Of a stretch of DNA of 64,000 nucleotides, positions 26,302-34,347 are shown in pieces; within the stretch, counting starts at the first letter, position 1; every line of letters begins with the position of its first letter. The stretch comes from Cytobacillus oceanisediminis 2691 (GTDB taxonomy: Bacteria; Bacillota; Bacilli; Bacillales; Cytobacillaceae). The notes below the pieces were generated by a model. That model did no database searches, was not told where the DNA came from, and worked only from the letters and a program-made list of their open reading frames with translations. The DNA lies in the NCBI RefSeq assembly GCF_000294775.2, contig NZ_CP015506.1:595501-659500 (forward strand), written 5' to 3'. The position numbers were made by a program, and so were the translations under genes.

Positions 26302-27501
26302 TTATCTGCCGCCGTTTGTTTCATTAATAAACCGCTCAATTACTTCCTCAATGCTCATCACACCGATATTTCCCTCTTTACGTTTTCTCAGTGACAGGGA
26401 TTGCTGCTCCATTTCTTTATCACCAATCACCAGCATGTAGGGAACTTTCTGTTTTGCGGCTTCCCTGATCTTGAGTCCCATTTTCTCTGTTCTAAAGTCG
26501 GCTTCAGCACGGATGCCTGCTTCTTCCAATTGTGATTTCACATAGTCTGCATATTCAGCATGCGAGTCAGAGATTGGAATGATCTTTGCTTGAACGGGTG
26601 ACAGCCACAGTGGGAAATCGCCTGCAAAATGTTCAATTAGAATAGCCATGAAACGTTCAACTGAACCAAAAATTGCCCTGTGAATCATAATGGGAAGGTG
26701 AAGTTTGTTATCTTCACCAACATATGCACAATTAAACTTTTGCGGCATTTGAAAATCCAGCTGGACAGTACCGCATTGCCAGCTTCTGCCGAGCGAATCC
26801 AATATATGAAAGTCAATTTTCGGCCCGTAAAACGCCCCATCACCAGGATTAATCTGATAGTTTACTCCTTTGTTTTTCAAAACAGATTCCAAAGCTCCTT
26901 CAGCACGTTCCCACATTTCTTGTGATCCCATGTATTCCTCCGGGCGTGTTGAAAGTTCAACTTTATAGTCAAAACCGAAATGGGAGTAGAACTCATCAAT
27001 TAGGACAAGTATTTTATCAATCTCGGCCTCAATCTGATCAGCCATCACAAATAAATGGGCGTCATCTTGAGTGAACGACCGGACTCTTAACAGTCCATTC
27101 AAAGAACCCGAGAGTTCGTGTCTGTGGACTAATCCCAGCTCCGCATAGCGGAGAGGCAATTCCCGGTAGCTTCTCCGTTTGCTATTGAAAACCAATATCG
27201 CACCCGGGCAGTTCATGGGCTTTATCGCATAATTTTGCTCATCCACATTTGAGAAATACATATTTTCATGATAATGATTCCAATGGCCGGATTGTTCCCA
27301 AAGTTCCTGTTTCATCATAATCGGTGTCTTAATTTCCTGATAGCCTGCCCGCTGGTGTTTTCGTCTCCAATAACTTTCAAGTTCATTTCGCATCACCATT
27401 CCATTTGGCAGGAAAAAAGGCATTCCTGGGGCTTCCTCCATGGATGTGAAAAGCTCCAGCTCTTGACCTAACTTTCTATGATTTATTTTTTCTGCTTCCA
27501 T
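26302..27501 (-). CDS. Threonyl-tRNA synthetase lacking TGS and editing domains
   Basis: This 399-residue class II synthetase begins directly at the catalytic core: INHRKLGQELELFTSMEEAPGMPF corresponds to about residue 240 of full-length ThrS. Motif 2 (HRHELSGSLNGLLRVRSFTQDDAHLF), zinc ligands (MNCPGA Cys, His in QDDAH and IMIHRA) and motif 3 (GSVERFMAILIEHFAGDFP) are present, followed by the anticodon-binding domain to the end. The N-terminal TGS and the tRNA_SAD editing domain are absent and no trace of them lies upstream; the leader begins instead. Like ThrZ of B. subtilis, it is preceded by three tandem T-boxes. It is probably a second, inducible ThrRS that cannot clear Ser-tRNA(Thr) itself. 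GGAGGAATT precedes ATG. Confidence 0.93.
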   Translation of the reverse strand: MEAEKINHRKLGQELELFTSMEEAPGMPFFLPNGMVMRNELESYWRRKHQRAGYQEIKTPIMMKQELWEQSGHWNHYHENMYFSNVDEQNYAIKPMNCPGAILVFNSKRRSYRELPLRYAELGLVHRHELSGSLNGLLRVRSFTQDDAHLFVMADQIEAEIDKILVLIDEFYSHFGFDYKVELSTRPEEYMGSQEMWERAEGALESVLKNKGVNYQINPGDGAFYGPKIDFHILDSLGRSWQCGTVQLDFQMPQKFNCAYVGEDNKLHLPIMIHRAIFGSVERFMAILIEHFAGDFPLWLSPVQAKIIPISDSHAEYADYVKSQLEEAGIRAEADFRTEKMGLKIREAAKQKVPYMLVIGDKEMEQQSLSLRKRKEGNIGVMSIEEVIERFINETNGGR

Positions 27502-27527
27502 TTCAATTCCTCCTGATTTTTAGTTAT

Positions 27528-27775
27528 AAAAAAAAGACCACACTCCTCCCAAACATAGGGACGAGTGTGGTCGTGGTGCCACCCTAATTCCATAAAGCAA
27601 TCGAAAGACTGTTTTATGCTCAAAAAGATAACGGATTCCCCGATTATGGATACTCTGATATAGATCATTTCCCCATAATAGCTCCAAGGCGGTAAATCAT
27701 TCCCTTTTCTTCAGGGCTTGCAGCCGGTGACCCTGATCTCTGGAAAGAAAATAAAGAATGATTCATGTCCTTATC
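27528..27775 (-). promoter_or_regulatory. T-box leader A (proximal to ThrRS)
   Basis: On the minus strand this shows a Stem I with specifier ACC (complement of GGT 27691-27693), the T-box AGGGTGGCACCACGA (27574-27588) and a terminator CCACACTCGTCCC / GGGAGGAGTGTGG (27538-27570) with a T-run. Uncharged tRNA(Thr) should stabilise the antiterminator. It lies 27 bases before the ThrRS start. About 185 bp of its Stem I half are identical to leader B. Confidence 0.92.
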
Positions 27776-27801
27776 AACGCTAATTATATAGTTTTAATTA
27801 A

Positions 27802-28049
27802 AATAAAAAGCCGCACTCATCCCAGCAAAAGGGACGAGTGCGGCCGTGGTTCCACCCTAATTCCATAAAGCATGCCGAAAGACTGCTTTATGCTCAAAAA
27901 GATAACGGATTCCCCGATTATGGATACTCTGATATAGATCATTTCCCCATAATAGCTCCAAGGCGGTAAATCATTCCCTTTTCTTCAGGGCTTGCAGCCG
28001 GTGACCCTGATCTCTGGAAAGAAAATAAAGAATGATTCATGTCCTTATC
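27802..28049 (-). promoter_or_regulatory. T-box leader B (middle)
   Basis: The same architecture occurs 274 bases further upstream: specifier ACC (27965-27967 on the plus strand as GGT), T-box AGGGTGGAACCACGG and terminator CCGCACTCGTCCC / GGGATGAGTGCGG (27811-27843). Its Stem I half equals leader A and its terminator half equals leader C. Confidence 0.92.
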
Positions 28050-28075
28050 AACGCTAATTATATAGTTTTAATTAA

Positions 28076-28343
28076 AATAAAAAGCCGCACTCATCCCAGC
28101 AAAAGGGACGAGTGCGGCCGTGGTTCCACCCTAATTCCATAAAGCATGCCGAAAGACTGCTTTATGCTCAAAAAGATAACGGATTCCCCGATTATGGATA
28201 CTCTGGTATAGATCAATTCCCCATAATAGCTCCAAGGCGGTAAATCATTCCCTTTTCTTCAGGGCTTGCAGCCAAATGGCCCTGATCTCTGGAAAGAAAA
28301 CAAAGAAAGATTCGTATCCTTATCATAGCTCATATTTATATTT
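28076..28343 (-). promoter_or_regulatory. T-box leader C (distal, first transcribed)
   Basis: This is the first of the three leaders in the transcript. Specifier ACC corresponds to GGT 28239-28241, with the T-box complement at 28120-28136 and the terminator at 28085-28117. Its Stem I differs from A and B, for example CCATTTGG in place of TCACCGG in the apical region. Confidence 0.92.
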
Positions 28344-28349
28344 TTACTG

Positions 28350-28378
28350 ATTTTATTACACATTTTGGAAAAGGTCAA
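28350..28378 (-). promoter_or_regulatory. Promoter for the T-box/ThrRS transcript
   Basis: On the minus strand TTGACC (28378-28373), 17-base spacer and TAAAAT (28355-28350) form a SigA-type promoter directly ahead of leader C and just after the stop of the YhgE gene. Confidence 0.75.
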
Positions 28379-28402
28379 GAGGGTTAATAAAACTTTTAAA
28401 TC

Positions 28403-30562
28403 CTAATGAAACAACCCCGATTCCTTTGATTTTTTCATTAGCGCTTTTGTTTTTCTGCTTAATGGCTCTTTCAGGAAGGTTCCAATTAATAGTGCAATGA
28501 AACCGAATAGCGTCAGGACCAGAAGGTCTCTGTAAACTCTTTCCCAAACAATGCCTCCAACAGCTTCTCTCATTAAATCAATGGCATAAGAGAAGGGCAG
28601 GAAGGGGTGGATGGTTTGGAAAAATTCAGGAAGCAAGGCGGTCGGATAGGTTCCGCCAGCACCTGCAATCTGAAGCACCAGCAAGACAATCGCCATGGCT
28701 TTTCCTACATCGCCAAATACAGATACTAATGTATAAACAATTAATATAAACACTAAACTGCTTATCAGTCCAAACAGGATAAACCATACTGGTTCAGTTG
28801 CATCCACTCCGAGAATTAAGATATTCCCTATTGTCACTACGAGGGTCTGTGCAAATCCAATGCTTAGGAAGGTCAGCAGTTTGCCGAAATAGATTTGTTT
28901 TCCCGTAAATTCTTCATGATGATGAACATCTGTAGCCAAAAGGGAAATTAATAGAAGGGCACCTACCCATATCGCAAGTACGGTATAAAAGGGAGTCATT
29001 CCTGTTCCGTAATTTTGGATTGGGAATAGGCTGTTTTTATTAAGCTGAACAGGTTCCTCGAAGAAACCCTTCTCTGCTTCGGGATCATTTTGCAGCAGCT
29101 CAATGATCTCGTTGATGTCTGTCTCGCCCTTGATGTCCCGAATCCGATCGGCTAATTGATTAATCTTTTCGCTTATATATGGAAACTCTCCGATAATGTG
29201 CTTAAGCGTTTTTTCTCCTTCACCTAAGTTCCCCTCTGTATTCGCAAGGATTTTTTCGATCTCAGGCATGGCGGATTGTATTTCAGTCAGGATATTCCGG
29301 GCATTACTCAATGTTTCCTTGGCGCTGGCCACTTCCTGTTTGATGGCTGGCCGGATGTTTTCATTATATTCTTTAACGAATGCGTCGATCCTGCCTGCGG
29401 TTACAGCTGAATTTTCCTGAAGCCGGGTGATTAAATCATCTGCTTCCTTCTGCTTGTCTGAAAGAAAGGCATTGATCTTTTGTCCGTTTTCCTGGATAGT
29501 CTGCAGTTCCTGTTTTAATAAGGCTATTTGTTCCAGAGCCTGATTGATTTGTTCCTGATTTTGGCTTGTGCCTTGTTCCTTATTGGATTCCTGCAGCTGC
29601 TTTAGCGCTGTTTCGATAGTCTCGATATTCTGAAGCGAACCTGCTATCTGCTCATTGATTTGATTGCCTATTTCCTTTCCCTGGTCCAGGTTCAAATCAG
29701 AGGATTGAACCGAGGAGATAAAATCGTTCACCTTTACCGCCATATTCTGGACCTTCTCCAGATTCTCCTGAATCTGGGGCTCCATTGCATTCAGGCGATT
29801 CTCAGCCTCATTTATAAATTTCATCGTTTCATTAATGGTCTGCAGACCGTTTCCTGTTGCGCGTTTGGCATCAGGAACGAGTGCTTGTGCCTTATCAATC
29901 ATTTTTTGGGCATTTTCTGCATCTGACAGGGAGCTGCTTAATAAGGAATGGATTTCAGGAAGCTTTTCCTCCATTTGAAAAACATACTCTTCGAACCGCT
30001 TTATATCCGGAAGGTCTTTTTCAATCTCCAGACCCAATTCATTAAACTTCTCAAAAATAGTGCCGTTAACGGTTGAGATGAAATTGCTTGTAACCGTATC
30101 GACAATCCCGCCTGCACCTTTTTCTGTGATTTTAGGTGCAATGGCATTGATTTTTTCATTCACATAATACTCGATTTTCGCTTTTTCGGGCTGGTCTTCA
30201 ATGACGGTTCCTAGCTTCTGGGAGAAATTATCCGGAATCACAATGACAGCAAAATAGTCGCCGTATTCCACCTTATCCATCGCGTCTTTACGGTCATCAA
30301 AGTGCCAGTCCATATCATCGTTCTTCTTTAATTCCTTGACGATGTCATCTCCAATATGTATGTCCTTATCACGAACCACTGCTCCGGCATCTTCATTCAC
30401 GATTCCTACTGGAAGCTGATCCGTTTGACTATAGGGATCCCAAGAAGCCTCGATGTTAAACCAGGCATATAAAGAAGGCAGTAACGTCAAGCCTCCGATT
30501 AATACTGCCGCAACCCAATTAGTAAAAATACTTCTAATATCCATTTTGTAAATTTTCCACAT
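28403..30562 (-). CDS. YhgE/Pip-domain membrane protein
   Basis: This 719-residue protein has one N-terminal membrane helix (VAAVLIGGLTLLPSLYAWFNIEASWDPY, with the typical family NIEASWDPY), a long extracellular coiled-coil region of about 450 residues rich in Gln and Glu, and five or six C-terminal helices (FYTVLAIWVGALLLISL to the end) of the ABC-2 type. YhgE/Pip proteins include the phage-infection protein Pip of Lactococcus and are related to EsaA of type VII secretion; they may bind phage or export lipids. No ESX genes are nearby. The gene has its own upstream region and is followed by the ThrRS leader. Confidence 0.92.
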   Translation of the reverse strand: MWKIYKMDIRSIFTNWVAAVLIGGLTLLPSLYAWFNIEASWDPYSQTDQLPVGIVNEDAGAVVRDKDIHIGDDIVKELKKNDDMDWHFDDRKDAMDKVEYGDYFAVIVIPDNFSQKLGTVIEDQPEKAKIEYYVNEKINAIAPKITEKGAGGIVDTVTSNFISTVNGTIFEKFNELGLEIEKDLPDIKRFEEYVFQMEEKLPEIHSLLSSSLSDAENAQKMIDKAQALVPDAKRATGNGLQTINETMKFINEAENRLNAMEPQIQENLEKVQNMAVKVNDFISSVQSSDLNLDQGKEIGNQINEQIAGSLQNIETIETALKQLQESNKEQGTSQNQEQINQALEQIALLKQELQTIQENGQKINAFLSDKQKEADDLITRLQENSAVTAGRIDAFVKEYNENIRPAIKQEVASAKETLSNARNILTEIQSAMPEIEKILANTEGNLGEGEKTLKHIIGEFPYISEKINQLADRIRDIKGETDINEIIELLQNDPEAEKGFFEEPVQLNKNSLFPIQNYGTGMTPFYTVLAIWVGALLLISLLATDVHHHEEFTGKQIYFGKLLTFLSIGFAQTLVVTIGNILILGVDATEPVWFILFGLISSLVFILIVYTLVSVFGDVGKAMAIVLLVLQIAGAGGTYPTALLPEFFQTIHPFLPFSYAIDLMREAVGGIVWERVYRDLLVLTLFGFIALLIGTFLKEPLSRKTKALMKKSKESGLFH

Positions 30563-30782
30563 GCTGTTCAGTCCAATCTGCTTGTCTTCCTATAGATTTT
30601 GTGAATAATCGGTTAAATATATTCAGAATCTCAGTGCACAACAATTCTACCCCTATAAAAAAAATGTGTAAAACCAAAAAGGCGTGAGTAATTACTTTTG
30701 GGTCTAAAGGAGGAGAAGACATTATGGATTGATTTGGTAAACTGTTCTGGATGAGAAGAATAAAAAGCTGGGAGAGGGTAAA

Positions 30783-31244
30783 ATGGATTGGAATATCAGA
30801 AAAGCTGCACTTAAGGATGTTGATGCAATTACTGGATTAAGAATAGAGCTCCTAAAGGCGGTAGGAGACGTTAGTGAAGGAAACAGAGCAATAGTATTTG
30901 ATGCAAACGGGAGATATTTTCAAGAAAAGTTGTCTAATGGCGGTTATTCTGCTTGGGTAGCTGATGTTAGGAGGACAGTTGTTGCCATAAGCGGCTTAGT
31001 GTTTTTTGAAAGACCACCGCATGGGGAAAATATAAGCGGATTAGAAGCATATATAATGAATATGTATACTAAACCGGAATATAGAGGATATGGGCTAGGT
31101 CGTTCACTTTTAAACGAATGTATTAATAATTGCAGGAGTTTGGGGGTAGGACGTATTTGGCTGCATTCTTCACAGGATGGCTATCATCTTTATAAGAAAA
31201 TGGGTTTTATTGATAAGGATTCTGAGATGGAGTTACTATTATGA
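30783..31244 (+). CDS. GNAT N-acetyltransferase
   Basis: This 153-residue acetyltransferase has the acetyl-CoA loop PEYRGYGLGRSLLNECI and the closing LHSSQDGYHLYKKMGFIDKDSEMELLL. The segment IMNMYTKPEYRG is typical of the GNAT core. It begins with ATG after GAGAGGGTAAA. Substrate unknown; monocistronic with a terminator just after the stop. Confidence 0.88.
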   Translation: MDWNIRKAALKDVDAITGLRIELLKAVGDVSEGNRAIVFDANGRYFQEKLSNGGYSAWVADVRRTVVAISGLVFFERPPHGENISGLEAYIMNMYTKPEYRGYGLGRSLLNECINNCRSLGVGRIWLHSSQDGYHLYKKMGFIDKDSEMELLL

Positions 31245-31248
31245 AATC

Positions 31249-31275
31249 AGCTGCCAGTGCAGGCGGCTTTTTTTA
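31249..31275 (+). terminator. Intrinsic terminator
   Basis: GCTGCC (31250-31255) pairs with GGCGGC (31262-31267), one wobble, followed by seven T. Confidence 0.85.
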
Positions 31276-31392
31276 TATGCAAAAAAATTTCAGAATCCTC
31301 AATTAAAGGTATTTCTTTTTTGTGTTAAAATGGAAATTAAAGGATGTCCGTGTTTTGTGTTAGATTGGAACAACTTTGTGAGGGGATTCAAA

Positions 31393-31596
31393 GTGAACGC
31401 TGAAGAGAAAAGAAGAAAAGTCCAGCGAAAATATCGGGAAAAAATGAGCAGCATAAATGAATCCCAGGAATATAAGGGTGGAATCTTTTTTATTTTCATT
31501 TTAATCATTTTCATTTTTTTATTTAATTCTGGCTCGCTGTTCATGGAAAGAGATGTAAGAATTATAGAAGTGAAATATGTTGATGATGGGCTGTAA
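31393..31596 (+). CDS. Small single-helix membrane protein (67 aa)
   Basis: GTG 31393 follows GAGGGG by seven bases. The protein has a basic, charged N-terminus (VNAEEKRRKVQRKYREKMSS), one strong membrane helix (GIFFIFILIIFIFLFN) and a short charged outside tail. The longer in-frame ORF back to 31177 overlaps the preceding gene and terminator and is rejected. No family recognised. Confidence 0.6.
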   Translation: MNAEEKRRKVQRKYREKMSSINESQEYKGGIFFIFILIIFIFLFNSGSLFMERDVRIIEVKYVDDGL

Positions 31597-31613
31597 AGCG
31601 GAAGAAAAAGAAA

Positions 31614-31783
31614 TTACTGCTTCTTTTGCCTTTCCTCTAAATAAACCCATGAGTAGTAGCTCATCCAAAAACGAAGGGAACTATTGATACGAGATAAAAT
31701 TTATAATCTGGAACCACAATAATGGAGGTTATAAATATCAAAAGGGCTGGAATAAACAGAATAAAGTATTTTCTCCAGTGCAT
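31614..31783 (-). pseudogene. Small two-helix membrane protein gene, frameshifted
   Basis: On the minus strand ATG 31783 follows a GGGGGGG-type site. The frame reads MHWRKYFILFIPALLIFITS, continues through a second helix VSIVPFVF and stops at 31661-31663. The next frame continues naturally with WMSYYSWVYLEERQKKQ and ends at 31614. One missing T in the run GTTTTTGG would restore a single protein of about 56 residues. It is either a recent pseudogene or a base-call error. Confidence 0.55.
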
Positions 31784-31838
31784 ATCCATCCCCCCCTTGG
31801 TGCTTGTCAAATAGATTTATATGCATAGGAGAATAAAT

Positions 31839-32063
31839 ATGATTAACATATATAAACAAGCCATGAACGGCTTTTTGGTAAATAATTTAACAGCATTTGA
31901 TAGTGAAGAGAATGATCATCAGCTTATTTACCATTTGAAAAAAGGCCCTGTCCAGATACTGGGTGAATTCAGTTCACAGAAATATGAGAGCGGGTGTGCA
32001 TATGTGATTTATGCTGAAGAAGAGGTTATTTCTGTTGATAAGGAATTGGTAAAAATAAAATAA
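31839..32063 (+). CDS. Hypothetical protein (74 aa)
   Basis: ATG 31839 follows AGGAGAATAAAT, while the upstream in-frame ATG 31821 lies before that site. The product is soluble and mixed alpha/beta in appearance (IYHLKKGPVQILGEFSSQKY, CAYVIYAEEEVISVD). No family recognised. It precedes a broken gene (32124-32468). Confidence 0.6.
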   Translation: MINIYKQAMNGFLVNNLTAFDSEENDHQLIYHLKKGPVQILGEFSSQKYESGCAYVIYAEEEVISVDKELVKIK

Positions 32064-32123
32064 GCTACATTCGGGAATCCAAGGAATTAGATGGGGCACC
32101 CTTTGCTTTAGGAGTTAAACACA

Positions 32124-32468
32124 GTGCCTGTCCACGAATTTGGCATAATTGAAGATATAAATAATAGTTAAATTGGAATTGCGTATGAACCGGTAAAATA
32201 TGATTGTATTTCTGTTGATGATGAAATAGTTGATACTATATATGAGAGATTACTTATTGTAAAAACCTATTTTCATTCACTTGACCGCCCAGAGTTTGGA
32301 TTGGCATTTAGCGGCATCACGATCATTCCGCCAGAATCATTATCATTATTCTATGATGTGGTTATTTCATTGAACTTGTATGAAAACTCCCTTGAACTTT
32401 ATGAACTAGCACAAAAGATTAAAGAGGCATATGAAGGCAGAAAATATATGATTCATTATGGAATATGA
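32124..32468 (+). pseudogene. Hypothetical protein gene with one nonsense codon
   Basis: AGGAG (32110-32114) precedes GTG 32124; the frame reads VPVHEFGIIEDINNS, stops with TAA at 32169, then stays open for 98 more codons (IGIAYEPVKYDCISVDDEIV ... ELYELAQKIKEAYEG) to TGA at 32466. The continuous, protein-like sequence on both sides of the single TAA shows a broken gene of about 114 codons. No family recognised; no ATG exists in the second part to restart. Confidence 0.65.
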
Positions 32469-32516
32469 TATATTGAGCCCCTTCCTCTATTCATGTATGA
32501 AAATATCAAGTCTTTA

Positions 32517-32545
32517 TTGACAAACATTTCAAAAAAATATATATT
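32517..32545 (+). promoter_or_regulatory. SigA promoter for cdd
   Basis: TTGACA (32517-32522), a 17-base spacer and TATATT (32540-32545). A small hairpin GCCAATTTTACATTGGC lies between it and the cdd start. Confidence 0.8.
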
Positions 32546-32619
32546 AAAAATCCTGCCAATTTTACATTGGCCTAAGGGACTGTGAAAAGTTCATTCTTCT
32601 TTGAAAAGGATGGGTAACT

Positions 32620-33018
32620 ATGAATAAAGAGCAATTGATGGAAAGTGCACGCAGTATGAGGGAAAGAGCTTATGCTCCGTATTCAAAATTTCCGGTTGGA
32701 GCCGCTTTATTACTGAAAGACGGCACTGTCATTAATGGAGTGAATGTGGAGAATGTATCGTTTGGTGCGACGAACTGTGCCGAGAGAACAGCAATTTTCA
32801 CTGCAATTGCGAATGGTTACAAAAAAGGTGATTTCCAGGCTATAGCTGTAGCAGGAGATACGGCAGATTTTCTTCCGCCTTGCAGCATCTGCAGACAAGT
32901 TTTAGCCGAATTCTGTTTGCCGGAAATGCCGGTTTATTTAACAAATGAGAAAAAAGAAATATTAGAATTGACATTAAAGGATTTATTGCCGTATGCATTT
33001 ACGGATTTAGAGATGTAG
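32620..33018 (+). CDS. cdd: Cytidine deaminase
   Basis: This 132-residue homotetrameric zinc enzyme of pyrimidine salvage converts cytidine and deoxycytidine to uridine forms. It shows YAPYSKFPVGAALL, NVENVSFGATNCAERTA (zinc Cys and catalytic Glu in CAE) and PCSICRQVLAEF (two zinc Cys). Length and motifs are exactly those of the Bacillus enzyme. AAAAGGATGGG precedes ATG. In B. subtilis cdd sits next to era, which is not the case here, so this may be a separate or second copy. Confidence 0.95.
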   Translation: MNKEQLMESARSMRERAYAPYSKFPVGAALLLKDGTVINGVNVENVSFGATNCAERTAIFTAIANGYKKGDFQAIAVAGDTADFLPPCSICRQVLAEFCLPEMPVYLTNEKKEILELTLKDLLPYAFTDLEM

Positions 33019-33024
33019 CATAAA

Positions 33025-33079
33025 TGGAGGGCGAGTTTTGAGAGATATTAATCAAAGCTTGCCCTCTTTATTTTTTTTT
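33025..33079 (+). terminator. Intrinsic terminator after cdd
   Basis: GAGGGC (33027-33032) pairs with GCCCTC (33061-33066), with an inner TTTTGA/TCAAAG stem, then a long T-run. Confidence 0.85.
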
Positions 33080-33177
33080 GCAGTAATATGCTTATATAAA
33101 ATGGGAAAGAAGGAATTTCCAATTAGATAAAGAATATTGAAATGATGTTCAGACAATGTTTGGCAGGGGGATTTGAA

Positions 33178-33276
33178 ATGAATTTATTGGAGCATGAAAT
33201 ATAACAATCCGCTAATTATATTAGAGGACCGCCTTCCTATCCTTATAAAAATAAGGAACTCCCGGGAGGCAAAGTG
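33178..33276 (+). other. In-frame upstream frame ending in TAA before methyltransferase
   Basis: ATG 33178 after GGGGGATTTGAA opens MNLLEHEI, then TAA at 33202, then an open in-frame stretch (QSANYIRGPPSYPYKNKELP) runs straight into the methyltransferase. It may be a former N-terminal extension cut off by a stop, or a short leader peptide. Confidence 0.35.
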
Positions 33277-34038
33277 ATGATAAAAGATAGTCAATTTTCT
33301 AGTTTTTTAAAAGACGTAAATAAAGAGTTTTTAGGATGGGATTTTTCATTGATTACTGGAACAGGACGCATGAGTAGCGGTTTGCTTTCATGGTCCTATG
33401 GCAGTATGGCGCGTTCTCTCATTCAAGATGCCGAATCAGTGCTGGACATGGGTACAGGCGGTGGTGAATTCTTATCGATGCTACGGCCATTTCCTGGCTT
33501 TGTTTTTGCAACAGAAGGCTACAGGCCAAACATTGCATTGGCAAGAAAAAAGCTTGAACCTCTGGGTGTAACGGTTGTTCCGATTGAGGAAGATAAGGAC
33601 CTGCCTTTTGCTGACGATCAGTTCAGCCTGATTTTAAATCAGCATGAATCCTACTCACCCAACGAAGTCAGAAGGATCATTCAAGAAAATGGCATATTCC
33701 TGACACAGCAGGTCGGGGGCTTAGATTGTATAGCAGTCAATAAATCGTTAGGTGCAGCAGTGAATCATGAATTTGAAAATTGGAATCTGGCGAGAGCCGT
33801 ACAGCAACTAGAAGAAAACCAGTTTGAAGTATTGTATGGAAATGAAGAATTCCCCATTCAGCGATTTTACGATATAGGTGCATTAGTATATTATCTAAAA
33901 GCGATACCTTGGCAAGTTCCAGGGTTTAGTATTGAAAAGTATGAAGAGAGTTTGTATGAAATACACAAAACAATTCTCTATAAAGGCTTTATTGATGTGA
34001 AGCAGCATCGTTTTGTTATGAAAGCCAGAGCGATATAA
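33277..34038 (+). CDS. SAM-dependent methyltransferase
   Basis: This 253-residue class I methyltransferase has SAM-binding motif I in VLDMGTGGGEFLSML, the acidic end of strand 2 (ATEGYRPN) and motif IV region FSLILNQHESYSPNEVRRI. The C-terminal part is helical. ATG 33277 lies seven bases after GGAGG; GTG 33274 is too close. Substrate not identifiable. A possible broken N-terminal extension precedes it. Confidence 0.88.
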   Translation: MIKDSQFSSFLKDVNKEFLGWDFSLITGTGRMSSGLLSWSYGSMARSLIQDAESVLDMGTGGGEFLSMLRPFPGFVFATEGYRPNIALARKKLEPLGVTVVPIEEDKDLPFADDQFSLILNQHESYSPNEVRRIIQENGIFLTQQVGGLDCIAVNKSLGAAVNHEFENWNLARAVQQLEENQFEVLYGNEEFPIQRFYDIGALVYYLKAIPWQVPGFSIEKYEESLYEIHKTILYKGFIDVKQHRFVMKARAI

Positions 34039-34045
34039 AAGAAAT

Positions 34046-34071
34046 AAGGTCCTCTTGTTAGAGAGGACCTT
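34046..34071 (+). terminator. Intrinsic terminator
   Basis: AAGGTCCTCT (34046-34055) pairs with AGAGGACCTT (34062-34071); the following TTATTATTTT is only moderately T-rich. Confidence 0.8.
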
Positions 34072-34115
34072 GGCTTATTATTTTCATACTGTCCATTTTA
34101 TAGGAGGTGCTGATC

Positions 34116-34240
34116 TTGGGTGAAAAGGATAAAAATCAAGTGAATACAAAAGCAATATGGGCAATGTTTGGGTTAGCATTTGGTGCAGGTGTATGGCATT
34201 CTTAGGAATTGTTGCTTACAATTTTCAGTGGCTTGGTTGA
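34116..34240 (+). pseudogene. Small membrane protein gene, frameshifted
   Basis: TTG 34116 lies eight bases after GGAGG. The frame reads MGEKDKNQVNTKAIWAMFGL, continues AFGAGVWHS and stops at 34203. The next frame from 34196 continues AFLGIVAYNFQWLG to TGA 34238. One added G near 34195 would join them to a natural one- or two-helix protein of about 41 residues. Recent decay or a base-call error. Confidence 0.6.
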
Positions 34241-34302
34241 AATCATAGTCCGGCTAAAAAAGAACGTTGCTGCTGTAAATTAAGTGTGACAATAGGACTG
34301 CT

Positions 34303-34347
34303 AATGGTTCTCACACCTAGAATGTGTGAGAACCATTCTTATTTTCT
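34303..34347. terminator. Bidirectional hairpin between convergent genes
   Basis: AATGGTTCTCACAC (34303-34316) pairs with GTGTGAGAACCATT (34324-34337), a 14-bp perfect stem followed by CTTATTTTC on the plus strand. It also overlaps the end of the minus-strand regulator. Confidence 0.75.
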
